A stretch of 50,631 nt of DNA from assembly GCA_028715505.1 (NCBI GenBank), contig JAQURS010000007.1, positions 1 through 50,631 on the forward strand, written 5' to 3'. Numbering within the stretch: the stretch's first letter is position 1; each line of letters starts with the position of its first letter. Under the pieces are notes generated by a model. The model saw nothing but the letters and a program-made list of their open reading frames with translations, ran no database searches and was not told the DNA's origin. The stretch comes from Patescibacteria group bacterium (lineage in GTDB: Bacteria; Patescibacteriota; Patescibacteriia; 2-12-FULL-60-25). Positions 16,430 to 25,127 of the stretch are shown piece after piece. The position numbers and the translations under genes were made by a program.

Positions 16430-16924
16430 TTAAGCTTTAGCGGTTTCCTTTTTGCTGATGGCATCCAAAGCCCGGACAAATCCGGACATCGGACCGGCGA
16501 TGACGCTTACCAACATGCCAAGCAGCTGTTGCTTGCCAGGCAGTTTGGACAAGGCCACGACCTGGGCCTGCGGCAAGGACTTCTTGTCGAAGATGCCGCC
16601 GACCAACTTAAGGGGGGTGTCCTTGGTCATGTCGCCCAGCAACTTGGCCGGGGCGATTTCATCCTCTGACCCGAAGGCCAGACCGATCATGCCGGGCATG
16701 GATTTCACGTCGACTTCCAGGCCGGCTTCCTTGGCCGCCAAATTGATGAGGCTCTTTTTGGCAACAATGTAGGTCACGCCTTGCTCGTGTGATTTCTTGC
16801 GCAGCCGATCGGCTTTGGGCACCGTCAAACCCTGATAATCGGCAAAGACAACGGACGAACTCTTCTTAAAGAGATCAACCAGCTTATCTTTGGTCAGGGC
16901 TTTCTCTTGTTTTGACTTAGCCAT
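16430..16924 (-). CDS. rplJ: 50S ribosomal protein L10
   Basis: About 164 residues. The N-terminal rRNA-binding domain has FADYQGLTVPKADRLRKK, and the C-terminal helix that docks L7/L12 dimers is shorter than in E. coli. The start MAKSKQEK at 16924 is preferred to an in-frame codon 45 bases earlier, which would fall in the regulatory leader. It is the repressor in classical L10 autoregulation, binding its own mRNA leader as the L10(L12)4 complex; that leader is recognisable just upstream. Confidence 0.97.
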   Translation of the reverse strand: MAKSKQEKALTKDKLVDLFKKSSSVVFADYQGLTVPKADRLRKKSHEQGVTYIVAKKSLINLAAKEAGLEVDVKSMPGMIGLAFGSEDEIAPAKLLGDMTKDTPLKLVGGIFDKKSLPQAQVVALSKLPGKQQLLGMLVSVIAGPMSGFVRALDAISKKETAKA

Positions 16925-17118
16925 ACTTGTTTTAACTTTTTTGAATGATTCGACCTTTGGGATTTCCACCTACGCTGAAGCTTCGGCGGATTGAAATAAA
17001 ACACCCACAGCATCCTGTGGGGCAAAAATCGACAGCTAGGCCGATCATGCGTCCTCGGCAGGGTGGTTGTTTAACCCCATTTTTAGGCGGGGCCCTGCTT
17101 TCTTTGGATGCGAGTGTT
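16925..17118 (-). promoter_or_regulatory. Ribosomal L10 leader with attenuator-like hairpin
   Basis: The 194-base untranslated leader of rplJ on the minus strand has the conserved CCTGCCGAGG segment of bacterial L10 leaders (plus coordinates about 17051-17060) and a later CCGAAG...GTAGGTGG segment (about 16968-16986). Between them lies CCCACAG-gatg-CTGTGGG (17004-17021), followed on the minus strand by TGTTTTATTT, a plausible attenuator. Binding of L10-L12 to the leader is known to lower expression. The switch here is inferred from motif and position. Confidence 0.75.
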
Positions 17119-17124
17119 GGCCCT

Positions 17125-17153
17125 ATATTAGGTGAGATTCCCTTTTCCGTCAA
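17125..17153 (-). promoter_or_regulatory. rplJ-rplL promoter
   Basis: On the minus strand, TTGACG (plus 17148-17153), a 17-base spacer, then TAATAT (17125-17130). It is near consensus and correctly placed for a leader of about 194 bases. Confidence 0.8.
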
Positions 17154-17193
17154 GATTAGGCTATTTGTAGCCAAGTTCCGGTTATGGAATACT

Positions 17194-18168
17194 ATGGATA
17201 GATATATGGAAACCGTCTTTTTGACGACCCCTTCCGCCGAACTTAGAGTCCTAGATTTAGGCTCAACCAGGCAAATTTTCGTGAACGGCCTAGCTGTCCA
17301 CGGAGGTAAAAAGCAAAAAGTCCTCCAAACCGTCGAAACCAAATTATCGGTCCCGACTTTGGAGTTTTTGATCAAACTCAAAGGAGATTGGTGGCTGGAT
17401 GAGATCGAAAGACGGGCAGTTTTTGATTACATCCAAAAACGACAAAAGACATTGATTGAAAGGTACGAGCCCGTGGCCGGCAAGAGGATTTTGGATATCG
17501 GTTCGGGCGCCGGCTCATCGGCTTTTGCCATGATCGACGCCGGGGCCGAGTTCGTGCAAGGTGTCGAGCCTAGCGCCGATTTGGTTGAACTCGCAAATCA
17601 ACGCGCGGAAAACGAAAAACTTTCGGACAGGGTCTCATTTCTACATGTCAAAGACACGACCAAGTTGCCGTTTGAAAAAGAAAAATTCGATGTCGTGACT
17701 TTTAACGCGGTGCTCGAGCACATCGATCCAAAATTGCGCGCGCCGATTTTACGCGAGGCTTACCGTTGCCTCAAAAAAGGCGGCTTGCTTGTTGTCACTG
17801 AATCCCCCAACAAAGCTTTCCCATACGATGGCCACACGACCCTGCTGCCTTTGATCCCTTGGCTGCCATTCAACTGGGCCACGTCCCTCGCTTCCCGTTA
17901 TTCCCGCAACTCACCGCGCGGACTTACCAAAGATCAATACATCGCCGAAGGTATCGTGGGAGTCACTTACTGGCAAATCAAAAAAGCTTTGCCTCTGGCC
18001 AAATGCTTAAACCTGATAGGCGGCGACGCTGATTGGAAAGCTGATTTGCACAAATCCTCGGGCGTTACACGTTTCACGTTACGCGTTTCGGAAAAAATTT
18101 GCAGATATTTCAACGCGCCTCTAGCCTCCTTTTTCCCGGTTTTGGATTTGGTGTTTAAAAAACCGTAA
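17194..18168 (+). CDS. SAM-dependent methyltransferase (class I)
   Basis: About 324 residues. An N-terminal extension of some 90 residues without a recognised domain is followed by a Rossmann methyltransferase: motif I RILDIGSGAGSSAFAM, the acidic loop GVEPS, motif IV-like FDVVTFNAVLEHI (post-I and catalytic strand), and GGLLVVTESPN. The C-terminal region with two hydrophobic patches may bind a lipid or glycan acceptor. The reading frame stays open far into the antisense of the L10 leader; I choose ATG 17194, beyond the divergent rplJ promoter. Its substrate is unknown. Confidence 0.85.
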   Translation: MDRYMETVFLTTPSAELRVLDLGSTRQIFVNGLAVHGGKKQKVLQTVETKLSVPTLEFLIKLKGDWWLDEIERRAVFDYIQKRQKTLIERYEPVAGKRILDIGSGAGSSAFAMIDAGAEFVQGVEPSADLVELANQRAENEKLSDRVSFLHVKDTTKLPFEKEKFDVVTFNAVLEHIDPKLRAPILREAYRCLKKGGLLVVTESPNKAFPYDGHTTLLPLIPWLPFNWATSLASRYSRNSPRGLTKDQYIAEGIVGVTYWQIKKALPLAKCLNLIGGDADWKADLHKSSGVTRFTLRVSEKICRYFNAPLASFFPVLDLVFKKP

Positions 18169-18187
18169 AACTTTAGTTTATAAAAAT

Positions 18188-18700
18188 ATGAAACCTGAAG
18201 GAATGAAAAAACCACCGTCGCTTTTCCATGGATCGTCGTCACATGATATCGAGACTCTTGAACCAAGAAATAAAACCCACCGAAGCCCAGAGGAAGGACC
18301 TGTTATTTTCGCGACTCCAAATATTGGGCTTGCTTCGATTTTCATGATGGAAACAGATGACAGTTGGACGAGTATTGGCACAATCGATGGCACACCTCAT
18401 GTCGTTATCAACATGGATCAAGCGGAATTCGCAACCAAGGATAAAGGCGGAACAATATACGAACTACCTAATCACACGTTCACCACTGATCCGGAACGAG
18501 GCATGGGCACTAAAGAATGGACCAGCCAAGAGCCCGTCAAGCCGATAAGGTCAATCCATTACGAGTCATGTTTGGATGCCATGAAGCAAAATGGCGTGCA
18601 AGTATTTTTTGTTACCTCAGACATTTTTAAGCGATTGAAAGAAGCACCTAATGGCGATGAAAAAGTTAAAATTATTAAAACGCTGACACCAGAAAAATGA
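18188..18700 (+). CDS. Unknown protein with LFHGSS motif
   Basis: A 170-residue soluble protein, not recognised with confidence. The N-terminus has LFHGSSSHDIETLEPR, followed by a GPVIFATPN strand and alternating beta segments. HGS/HGT near the N-terminus, an ATP.. or ASP.. strand and a later Glu/Asp-rich part recall the ADP-ribosyltransferase/KptA-like fold, but the catalytic Glu cannot be fixed by eye. It is the first of three same-strand genes (next the GrpB fusion and a deaminase) and is more A/T-rich than the ribosomal and envelope genes. The ATG lies 20 bases past the methyltransferase stop. Confidence 0.65.
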   Translation: MKPEGMKKPPSLFHGSSSHDIETLEPRNKTHRSPEEGPVIFATPNIGLASIFMMETDDSWTSIGTIDGTPHVVINMDQAEFATKDKGGTIYELPNHTFTTDPERGMGTKEWTSQEPVKPIRSIHYESCLDAMKQNGVQVFFVTSDIFKRLKEAPNGDEKVKIIKTLTPEK

Positions 18701-18741
18701 ATTTCTAAAATTTAGAATCCTTATTACATAACTGCAACTGA

Positions 18742-20256
18742 ATGCTCGGCCTTAAACGCGGTACAGTCAAGCTCTGCGAATTCCATGATGAATGGGCTGA
18801 ATTTTACGAGCAGGAAAAACAATTACTCAAAAACGTTTTTGGCGATAAAATTATAGACATGGAGCACATCGGCAGCACGGCTATCCCCGGCGTTCCCGCC
18901 AAGCCGATTATAGACATTAACGCGGCCATCAAATCACTCGACAAAGAAACAGTGGATGAATTCATCGAACCGCTCCAAAAACTCGGCTATGCCTACATGC
19001 ATGAATACCCGAATAGAAAATTCTTCGTTAAAGGCCCTGAGGAAAAGCGAACTCATCATCTCAACCTTGTGGAAGTGGGCAACCAAACCGATTGGCACGA
19101 TAAAATTCTATTCAGGGATTATTTGAATAGCCATCAAGAAGCGCGGGATGAATATGGAAAATTAAAATTGGATCTGGCTTCAAAATTCGCGGATGACCGT
19201 GAGTCGTACACGAAAGCGAAAGAGGGATTTATACAAAAGATAATTTGGATGGCCCGAGATAAAGTCGTAGTTAATCAAAAACAATGCGAATTAATAGCCG
19301 ACCGACTTCGGCCATTACGCTTCAGGCGGGAACATTTCAAACGGCCATTTCTGACTTTTAAATCGGATGCTGAAACAAAACTGCGGGCTTTCCTTTTTGC
19401 GTCGGCTATTTGCCATCAGACGCACACTTTGATTTATCGAAAGAAAAATTTAAAAGGGTGGGGTTGCCTTGAAGATACTTACACAATTTTGGGCGAAGCT
19501 AATTCTCCCCTACTCGATCCTGAATATTTATCTAAGTTATCGGCAAGCGAGCTGAGTGAACTGCTCAAACCGATCTTTACTGAGGACGGAAGTCCAGAAA
19601 ACTGTACGCTTGATCGGCTGGATGAAAGGTCTGCTTTTCTGATTAATATTTCTCAACAATTAAAAGAAAACTACGACGGAAAAGTTTCTAATCTGCTTGC
19701 CGAATCGAACGGCTACCTGATCAATAACGGTTCTGGCTTATACGAACTCCTTGAAGAAATAGACGGATTTGCCGATCCGCTCAAGAAGAAAAGCACAGTC
19801 TTCGTTCAATTAGTAAAAAATGCCAATTTAATCCAGATTAAAGATCCAGAGTCAATCGAGCCCGTCATGGACTACCACATGCAACGGCTCATGCTCCGGA
19901 CAGGTTGCATTGAAGTCAAAGATGAAGAATTGAAACGAGCCTTGCTCGAAAGACAAAAATTAGAATCTGATAGCGACGTTCGTCTGGCCTCCGTCGAAGC
20001 AGTCAGGCTTATGGGCAAACTGGCTCAAAAAGATTTTTTTGAGATGGACGAACTTCTTTGGTCACTTTCCCGCAGTTGTTGCCACGAAAAACCTCTTTGC
20101 ACGGCTGGCCATTGCACTAAAACTCCTTGTACCTTTTTTACTTTTATCGATTTACAGGGGCATGAGCGATGTATCTTTGACGGGATTTGCTCCGGCCAAA
20201 ACGATGAATCCTACCGCAAATATTGGCAGCCGGTAGTTGAGACTAACTATTATTGA
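18742..20256 (+). CDS. GrpB-like nucleotidyltransferase fused to HhH-GPD-like, Cys-cluster domain
   Basis: A 504-residue two-part protein. Residues 1-175 are a GrpB/UPF0157 nucleotidyltransferase-like domain (HIGSTAIPGVPAKPIIDI at 42-59, then HHLNLV), normally a stand-alone protein of this length. Residues about 190-504 look like a DNA or nucleoside N-glycosylase of the HhH-GPD type: a hairpin-like LLEEIDGFADPLKKKS, then PVMDYHMQRLMLRTG, where Asp377 fits the catalytic Asp. A C-terminal Cys cluster (446, 447, 453, 458, 463, 477, 483) may hold an iron-sulfur cluster or zinc. The spacing is not the classical C-x6-C-x2-C-x5-C. Queuosine-salvage glycosylases share this fold and are an alternative. 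The deaminase gene follows after three bases. Confidence 0.75.
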   Translation: MLGLKRGTVKLCEFHDEWAEFYEQEKQLLKNVFGDKIIDMEHIGSTAIPGVPAKPIIDINAAIKSLDKETVDEFIEPLQKLGYAYMHEYPNRKFFVKGPEEKRTHHLNLVEVGNQTDWHDKILFRDYLNSHQEARDEYGKLKLDLASKFADDRESYTKAKEGFIQKIIWMARDKVVVNQKQCELIADRLRPLRFRREHFKRPFLTFKSDAETKLRAFLFASAICHQTHTLIYRKKNLKGWGCLEDTYTILGEANSPLLDPEYLSKLSASELSELLKPIFTEDGSPENCTLDRLDERSAFLINISQQLKENYDGKVSNLLAESNGYLINNGSGLYELLEEIDGFADPLKKKSTVFVQLVKNANLIQIKDPESIEPVMDYHMQRLMLRTGCIEVKDEELKRALLERQKLESDSDVRLASVEAVRLMGKLAQKDFFEMDELLWSLSRSCCHEKPLCTAGHCTKTPCTFFTFIDLQGHERCIFDGICSGQNDESYRKYWQPVVETNYY

Positions 20257-20259
20257 TAT

Positions 20260-20760
20260 ATGACCGACGAAGTATTCATGCGAGAGGCGTTGGAAGAAGC
20301 CGCCATCTCTCAACAAAGTGGCGACTGGCCAATAGGCTGCGTCATTGAACTGGACGGCAAAATAATTGCCAAAACGCACAATCAAGTTTACTCGACAACT
20401 GACAAGCTGGCCCATGCCGAAATGTTAGCCTTAAGGCAAGTGCAAGGAATCTTAAAAGACCATAAAGGCGAAGCTACTTTGTATACGACGTACGAACCCT
20501 GTCCGATGTGCTTTGGAGCCGCCATCCTGAGTCGCATTAAAAGAGTCATCTGTGGAATTGATTTGGACAACAGCGGGGCCATGCATTTCCGCGACAACCT
20601 GCCTCTTTTATTCAAACAAGACAAATTCGCCGTAGAATTCACGACTGGCGTATTAGCTGACGATTGTTACGAAATTTTTATCAAAGGCGAACCGACTAAA
20701 AAATTATTGGAGAACGGCTTGATTAGAAAGAAAAGTGATTTAGAAAGAATGGATATATAG
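20260..20760 (+). CDS. Zinc-dependent nucleobase/nucleoside deaminase
   Basis: A 166-residue member of the cytidine deaminase-like superfamily. The HAE motif (His52-Glu54) and PCPMC (Cys81, Cys84) give the zinc site and catalytic Glu. The N-terminal MREALEEA and THNQV, and the absence of a long insertion, are closest to the TadA/guanine deaminase branch, but the substrate cannot be decided from sequence. It starts three bases after the GrpB-glycosylase fusion, so the two are surely co-expressed. A deaminase next to a predicted base glycosylase suggests nucleobase salvage, editing or repair (inference). Confidence 0.9.
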   Translation: MTDEVFMREALEEAAISQQSGDWPIGCVIELDGKIIAKTHNQVYSTTDKLAHAEMLALRQVQGILKDHKGEATLYTTYEPCPMCFGAAILSRIKRVICGIDLDNSGAMHFRDNLPLLFKQDKFAVEFTTGVLADDCYEIFIKGEPTKKLLENGLIRKKSDLERMDI

Positions 20761-20774
20761 GAGGGTTAAGGGGA

Positions 20775-21461
20775 TCATCTTATAACCGTCCCCACGAACT
20801 CCTTTCCCTCAAGAATCTTTTTTAGATTGGCGAGATCAGTGCCGCTGGCGATGATGACTTCCATTTGCCACTTATCTGATAATTTAGCGGCAATGGGATC
20901 AAACGGCACGTTCATGCCTGGCGTCCATTTATTGCCCACTAGCTTTCGGAAAAATTTCCAATCAGATTTATAAATCGGTTTGGCATCCGCGTGCTTGCTT
21001 GGATCCTTGTCGTACGCGACCGCGATGTTGCTCAAATTAATGACGCGCTGGGCGCCGTATTTATGCGCCAACCTGACGGCCACGTAATCCGTGCTCCAGC
21101 CGGGCTTCCAACCGGCGCCGATCAAAACAGGCCTATTCCAATTGACGTGGCGCGTGGGATTTTTGACGACGCGATGCAAAGCCTCCTCGCGGAATACCGA
21201 TCTTAAAAGATGCGCGTTCAAACGCGTGGCGTGAATGCCAAGCCAATCAACGTCTTCATTCGCCAGCTTGCCCACGGCGCGAGCCGCTTGCTGATAATGC
21301 CTGGCTGTACTGCCGCCTCCAACGACGATAATAAACCGTTCGCCCAACTTAATGCGCGCCCGGATGAGCTTTGTAAAATCTTTCAAAAAATCCGCGTCAA
21401 TCCCGCCATTAGGCACCAGGATGGAGCCGCCTAATGAGATCACGACAAGCTTCTGCGACAT
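20775..21461 (-). CDS. pyrH: UMP kinase, archaeal-like type
   Basis: A 228-residue amino-acid-kinase-family enzyme: VISLGGSIL at the N-terminus, IIVVGGGSTARHYQQAA, DWLGIHATRLNAHLLR, GWKPGWSTDYVAVRLA, and a C-terminal region ending with the nucleotide loop IIASGTDLANLKKILEG. This short layout, and the WxGIxATRLNA helix, match the archaeal-type UMP kinase common in CPR genomes. It converts UMP to UDP with ATP in the cytoplasm. It heads, or follows closely on, the membrane protein gene at 21466. Confidence 0.9.
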   Translation of the reverse strand: MSQKLVVISLGGSILVPNGGIDADFLKDFTKLIRARIKLGERFIIVVGGGSTARHYQQAARAVGKLANEDVDWLGIHATRLNAHLLRSVFREEALHRVVKNPTRHVNWNRPVLIGAGWKPGWSTDYVAVRLAHKYGAQRVINLSNIAVAYDKDPSKHADAKPIYKSDWKFFRKLVGNKWTPGMNVPFDPIAAKLSDKWQMEVIIASGTDLANLKKILEGKEFVGTVIR

Positions 21462-21465
21462 GGAT

Positions 21466-21810
21466 TTACACTCTTTCAGCCCTCAAGAATGAATTGGTGA
21501 TCCACGACACGGCCCAGAAGACCAAAGCGCCGCCGAAAGCCGGCCAAAAACCTGCCACGGCAAAACCGGGGACGATAGCCGAAGCCAACCAAAACATTAG
21601 AGCGTTGATGATCAAGGTAAATAAACCAAGCGTCAAAATATTTACCGGCAAGGTCAATAAGATGACCAAGGGACGGACGATGGCGTTGATTAAACCCATG
21701 ACCAGCGCCGTGATTAGGGCTGCCCAGAAATTCGTGACGCTCACGCCTGGAATTAAATAGGCCGCCAGCATGACCGCCAAAGCGTTAATGACCCAACGGA
21801 CTATAAACAT
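21466..21810 (-). CDS. Small four-helix membrane protein (YvlD/phage-holin-4 superfamily)
   Basis: A 114-residue integral membrane protein with four hydrophobic helices and the typical segments AAYLIPGVSV and MGLINAIVRPLVILLTLPVNILTLGLF, which mark the DUF360/YvlD family of bacterial membrane proteins. Annotation pipelines often name it phage holin, but nothing phage-related is nearby. The role is unknown; in Bacillus relatives it belongs to envelope-stress genes. Confidence 0.88.
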   Translation of the reverse strand: MFIVRWVINALAVMLAAYLIPGVSVTNFWAALITALVMGLINAIVRPLVILLTLPVNILTLGLFTLIINALMFWLASAIVPGFAVAGFWPAFGGALVFWAVSWITNSFLRAERV

Positions 21811-21828
21811 ATTGAGTATGGAAAAGAA

Positions 21829-22041
21829 TTAATTTGAATGCTTCTTTTGGATCTCAGTTACTTTGTTTTCGGCTTGCTCTAGCCGCTCGCGCAAAACCTC
21901 CGCCAATTCCATGGCCCGCTCGTATTTTTTGAGGCCGACGTCCAAATCAGACTCGCCTTTCTCGAACCATTCGGCAATCGATTCCAATTCGACAAAGGCC
22001 TTGGCCACGTCTACAATTTTTTTAGCTTTCTTTTCGGTCAT
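21829..22041 (-). CDS. xseB: Exodeoxyribonuclease VII small subunit
   Basis: A 70-residue helical protein with the family pattern ELESIAEWFEKGESDLDVGLKKYERAMEL. It binds XseA to form exonuclease VII, which degrades single-stranded DNA from both ends. The ATG overlaps the xseA stop by four bases (ATGA), so the two are translationally coupled. Confidence 0.93.
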   Translation of the reverse strand: MTEKKAKKIVDVAKAFVELESIAEWFEKGESDLDVGLKKYERAMELAEVLRERLEQAENKVTEIQKKHSN

Positions 22042-23267
22042 AAAAGTTTTTGCTGCTTAGCTTCGTTAGCTTGCCTCAACTTTTCAAGTCGCGCATCCCC
22101 TTCCCCGTCTCGTAAGACGATCGTGATCGGTTGCCCAACGGACAACCCGGCTATCGAAGTCACGGTTTGGCTGCCAGACTTTAATATCGCATAACCGCGT
22201 TTCAAAACACCTTTGGGATCCAAAGATGCCAATAAACGAACGTGATTGCGGAGCTTATCGCTAAGCGCCTTAAGCCATTGTTGCATATTTGACTCAGCCC
22301 TGGAAGCCAGCTGGTCAAGGCGTTGGCGCTCAGTAGCAAGCCAAAGCGCGGGCGATCTTAAAGCCCGTTCGATCAAATCTTTCTTGGAGTTGATGGCTTG
22401 CAAAAGTTGGTTCTCAATTTTTTCCGTGTGATGGGCCAAATCCCTCAAAACATCATTCCTGTCGGGGACAAGGCGACGCGCGCAATCCGTAGGCGTCGAA
22501 CCGCGAACATCGGCGGCCAATTCGGCCAGCGACAGATCGCGCTCGTGGCCAATACCAACCAAAGTCGGAATTTTTGAAGAGTGAATGGCGCGCACCAAAA
22601 CTTCGCTATTGAAGGCCATCAACTCTTCGAGTGAACCGCCGCCGCGCGTGATGACAATGGCGTCATATTCGTCTTCGCTCATGGCAGTCCGATGAATGGC
22701 CGAGCGCGTGTTAGCCGATTGGATGGCTTGGACAATGTCTTCGGCCGCGCCCATGCCCTGGACTTTGACGTGGTAAGTGTGGATTTCCAAACCGCGCCAA
22801 CGTTCGTTCACGATGCGGATGAAATCCCCGTAGGCCGCGCTTTCGCGCGAAGCGATGAGCGCGATCCGGTTTGGAAAAACCGGCAAAGGCCGCTTGCGCG
22901 AGGGGTCGAACAGACCCTCGAGCTCAAGCTTGGCCTTTAGCGCGGCCAAGGCTTTTTTGAGCGCGCCTTCGCCCACCAACTCGATGCGATTGGCGGTGAT
23001 GGAGAACTTGCCGAACTTTGGATAAATGCGCGGCACGCCAAAAACTCTGACTTTCATGCCGTCTTCCACGGGCACATGCAATTGCCAGACGGTCATGAAG
23101 ATGTTGACCAAGCCGGTTTCGTCTTTCAAATCAAAGTTGACCCATTGCCCCTGGCTTACGCGAAAACCCGAGACTTCGCCTTCCACGCAAAGCTCTTCCG
23201 CGTCCCAAGAGCGGCCTAAAACATCATTTATGTGGGCTATGAAATCCGTTACGGAAAAGACGGTCAT
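22038..23267 (-). CDS. xseA: Exodeoxyribonuclease VII large subunit
   Basis: A 409-residue protein of usual family length. An N-terminal OB-fold (EELCVEGEVSGFRVSQGQWVNF, about 25-46) is followed by the catalytic core with IALIASRESAAYGDFI, AIVITRGGGSLEELMAFN and VGIGHERDLSLAELAADVRGSTPT (about 225-265). A C-terminal helical stretch then assembles the complex. With XseB it digests single-stranded DNA into oligonucleotides during repair and recombination. It precedes xseB in one operon and starts four bases after the gene at 23271 ends on the same strand. Confidence 0.96.
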   Translation of the reverse strand: MTVFSVTDFIAHINDVLGRSWDAEELCVEGEVSGFRVSQGQWVNFDLKDETGLVNIFMTVWQLHVPVEDGMKVRVFGVPRIYPKFGKFSITANRIELVGEGALKKALAALKAKLELEGLFDPSRKRPLPVFPNRIALIASRESAAYGDFIRIVNERWRGLEIHTYHVKVQGMGAAEDIVQAIQSANTRSAIHRTAMSEDEYDAIVITRGGGSLEELMAFNSEVLVRAIHSSKIPTLVGIGHERDLSLAELAADVRGSTPTDCARRLVPDRNDVLRDLAHHTEKIENQLLQAINSKKDLIERALRSPALWLATERQRLDQLASRAESNMQQWLKALSDKLRNHVRLLASLDPKGVLKRGYAILKSGSQTVTSIAGLSVGQPITIVLRDGEGDARLEKLRQANEAKQQKLL

Positions 23268-23270
23268 GAA

Positions 23271-25106
23271 CTATTTATACAGCAGTCCTCCCCACTCGAC
23301 CAGCGTAAAGCCGTTCCTGGTTGGGGTGACGATTTGCGGGGGCGTGATCTTGATCGGAGTCGACAATTTTTGCCAATCCATGAAGATGCGGATACTCGTC
23401 TCCGGTTTGGGATTAACGTAAAGCGGCGCGGCCTGGGACCAAGCGTTCGTCAGGAATGAAACGCGGTAATAAGGCGCGCCCGTCATCTTAGGCAGCCAAA
23501 AATCCATGAACTCGCCTGCCTCTTTCTTATTCAAGCCGTATTTGAGAAGGATGTTTGAGAGGAAAGCTTTTTGCTCGCCATTCTTAACCAAAAATCCATC
23601 TTTCGGCGTGACATAACCGATACCCGTGCCTTCCCAATATAATGATCCGTAAGTAGTCGTGGCGTAAGTCGAACTCGCGGCTAACAGATTCAAAGTTCCA
23701 TCCGGCTTGGCAGTCACTTTCCATCCGCCAACCGGATAACGCGGCTCGCTCACGGTTACGTTGATGAATCTCGGCAACGCGACACTCACATTGGTTGTCT
23801 CTTTCGGATAAAGATAGATAACCGGCTTGCCGCATTCGACTTGGGGTTGTAAATCCTGATGCTGACCCAACACCCATTCACCAAAGGCATTCTTCCATAA
23901 AAATATTGGGCGCGGATATTTCTTCAAAAATTCGTCAATATTTGGCTTCTGCTGCCCATCAGGAAGGAACCATAAGTCATATGCTTTTTGCACAAACTCG
24001 TTTGCGCTTGGATTTTTTGGAAAGTACACCGGCTCACCTTCGCTTGTTTCACCAACAATTGAATAGTCTGAAATATTCTGAACTTCTACAACATTTGGTA
24101 CGCTTGACCATCCACCGCAGCCGCTAAGCTCAGTTACTTTGTACTTTTCGTTATTATTTCCCACATTGTTCCATTCAATGGCCGGCGTAAAGCCACCATC
24201 TTCGGTTTCTTTTCCTGGAATTGAAGATGTGTAATATTTCACTTGTCCATCATCCAATATAACAACACGAGAACCTTTCAGACCCTTTCCATTCAACAGT
24301 TCAAAACCTTCTTTTGAATAGCTATCATGTGTAAACACGGTATCTTTGAGATCAATAAACGAGTAGACTGTATTGTCTTCCCAGAAACTCAAAGTTGAAA
24401 ATCTTTTAATCTTTTTACCATTTTGATAAGTCAAAACTTCCGAAGGCACCCTTTCATCTATACTAGCTCTCGGCATGCCGATCATCCTGTCAACCAGAAA
24501 AAATGATCCTGCTCTTCCAATAACACGTAGATCCGAATTATCTTCGGACAAGATCACATAAGAATCGTCATAGGTCGGAAGCATTCCCTCTTCAATACTT
24601 CTAAATAAAAACAGATCGTAACCGGCGAACTCGGAATTTTTCACTGAACCCAACTTCCATAATGAATCGAAATGAAAACCTGATACATAATCAAGAGCCT
24701 TATCTCTAATTGCGCCCTCTGGCAACTTTAAAGAAGCTAGTTTGATCTCCGTATCTTCCGACGAAAGTTCATACGGAGTTTTAAGCCACGAGACACTTAA
24801 GCTAATTTCACGGTTATCGATTTTCTGAGTTGATGTTACATAATTAAACTGCCCTTCTGGAGAAACCGATAATGGAGCGAGATCCGTTTTCAAATCCGGC
24901 AAACTCACGTTCTCAGGCGGCTGATTATCGTTATTCGCAATCGGCGCCGGAATTTTGACCTGCTGCTTTTCCTTGTTCATGTATCTCCACCCCAACCAAA
25001 ATCCCCCAAACCCGACGGCGACTCCCACTACAAAAATGAGGACGACTAACCAATTTGGCAGAGCCTTTTTGGTCAAAGCCTCCTCCGCTGTGTTTTTCTT
25101 AGGCAT
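23271..25106 (-). CDS. Unknown single-span surface protein with CGKPVIYLYP motif
   Basis: A 611-residue protein with one N-terminal membrane segment (about 18-40) and a large extracytoplasmic part. The N-terminal two thirds (about 60-420) are beta-rich with no recognised domain. The C-terminal domain (about 425-600) begins CGKPVIYLYPKETTNVSV, a conserved module of secreted proteins in CPR and other bacteria with no known function; it contains pairs of Trp/Tyr suited to carbohydrate binding. The start codon again sits in TAATATG. A/T content in the middle portion is higher than in xseA. Confidence 0.75.
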   Translation of the reverse strand: MPKKNTAEEALTKKALPNWLVVLIFVVGVAVGFGGFWLGWRYMNKEKQQVKIPAPIANNDNQPPENVSLPDLKTDLAPLSVSPEGQFNYVTSTQKIDNREISLSVSWLKTPYELSSEDTEIKLASLKLPEGAIRDKALDYVSGFHFDSLWKLGSVKNSEFAGYDLFLFRSIEEGMLPTYDDSYVILSEDNSDLRVIGRAGSFFLVDRMIGMPRASIDERVPSEVLTYQNGKKIKRFSTLSFWEDNTVYSFIDLKDTVFTHDSYSKEGFELLNGKGLKGSRVVILDDGQVKYYTSSIPGKETEDGGFTPAIEWNNVGNNNEKYKVTELSGCGGWSSVPNVVEVQNISDYSIVGETSEGEPVYFPKNPSANEFVQKAYDLWFLPDGQQKPNIDEFLKKYPRPIFLWKNAFGEWVLGQHQDLQPQVECGKPVIYLYPKETTNVSVALPRFINVTVSEPRYPVGGWKVTAKPDGTLNLLAASSTYATTTYGSLYWEGTGIGYVTPKDGFLVKNGEQKAFLSNILLKYGLNKKEAGEFMDFWLPKMTGAPYYRVSFLTNAWSQAAPLYVNPKPETSIRIFMDWQKLSTPIKITPPQIVTPTRNGFTLVEWGGLLYK

Positions 25107-25127
25107 ATTAAAAGTATTCTACTTTAT

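Noticed and set aside
16945-17193. Longer N-terminus of the methyltransferase
   Set aside because: The frame is open but lies opposite the L10 leader and across the rplJ promoter; no conserved protein features begin before about 17194.
18742-20760. Toxin-antitoxin module
   Set aside because: GrpB-like nucleotidyltransferase domains recall MNT-type antitoxins, but there is no HEPN-like partner and the fusion is too large.
21466-21810. Prophage holin
   Set aside because: The four-helix protein belongs to a superfamily sometimes called phage holin, but no other phage gene is present and YvlD-like proteins are chromosomal.
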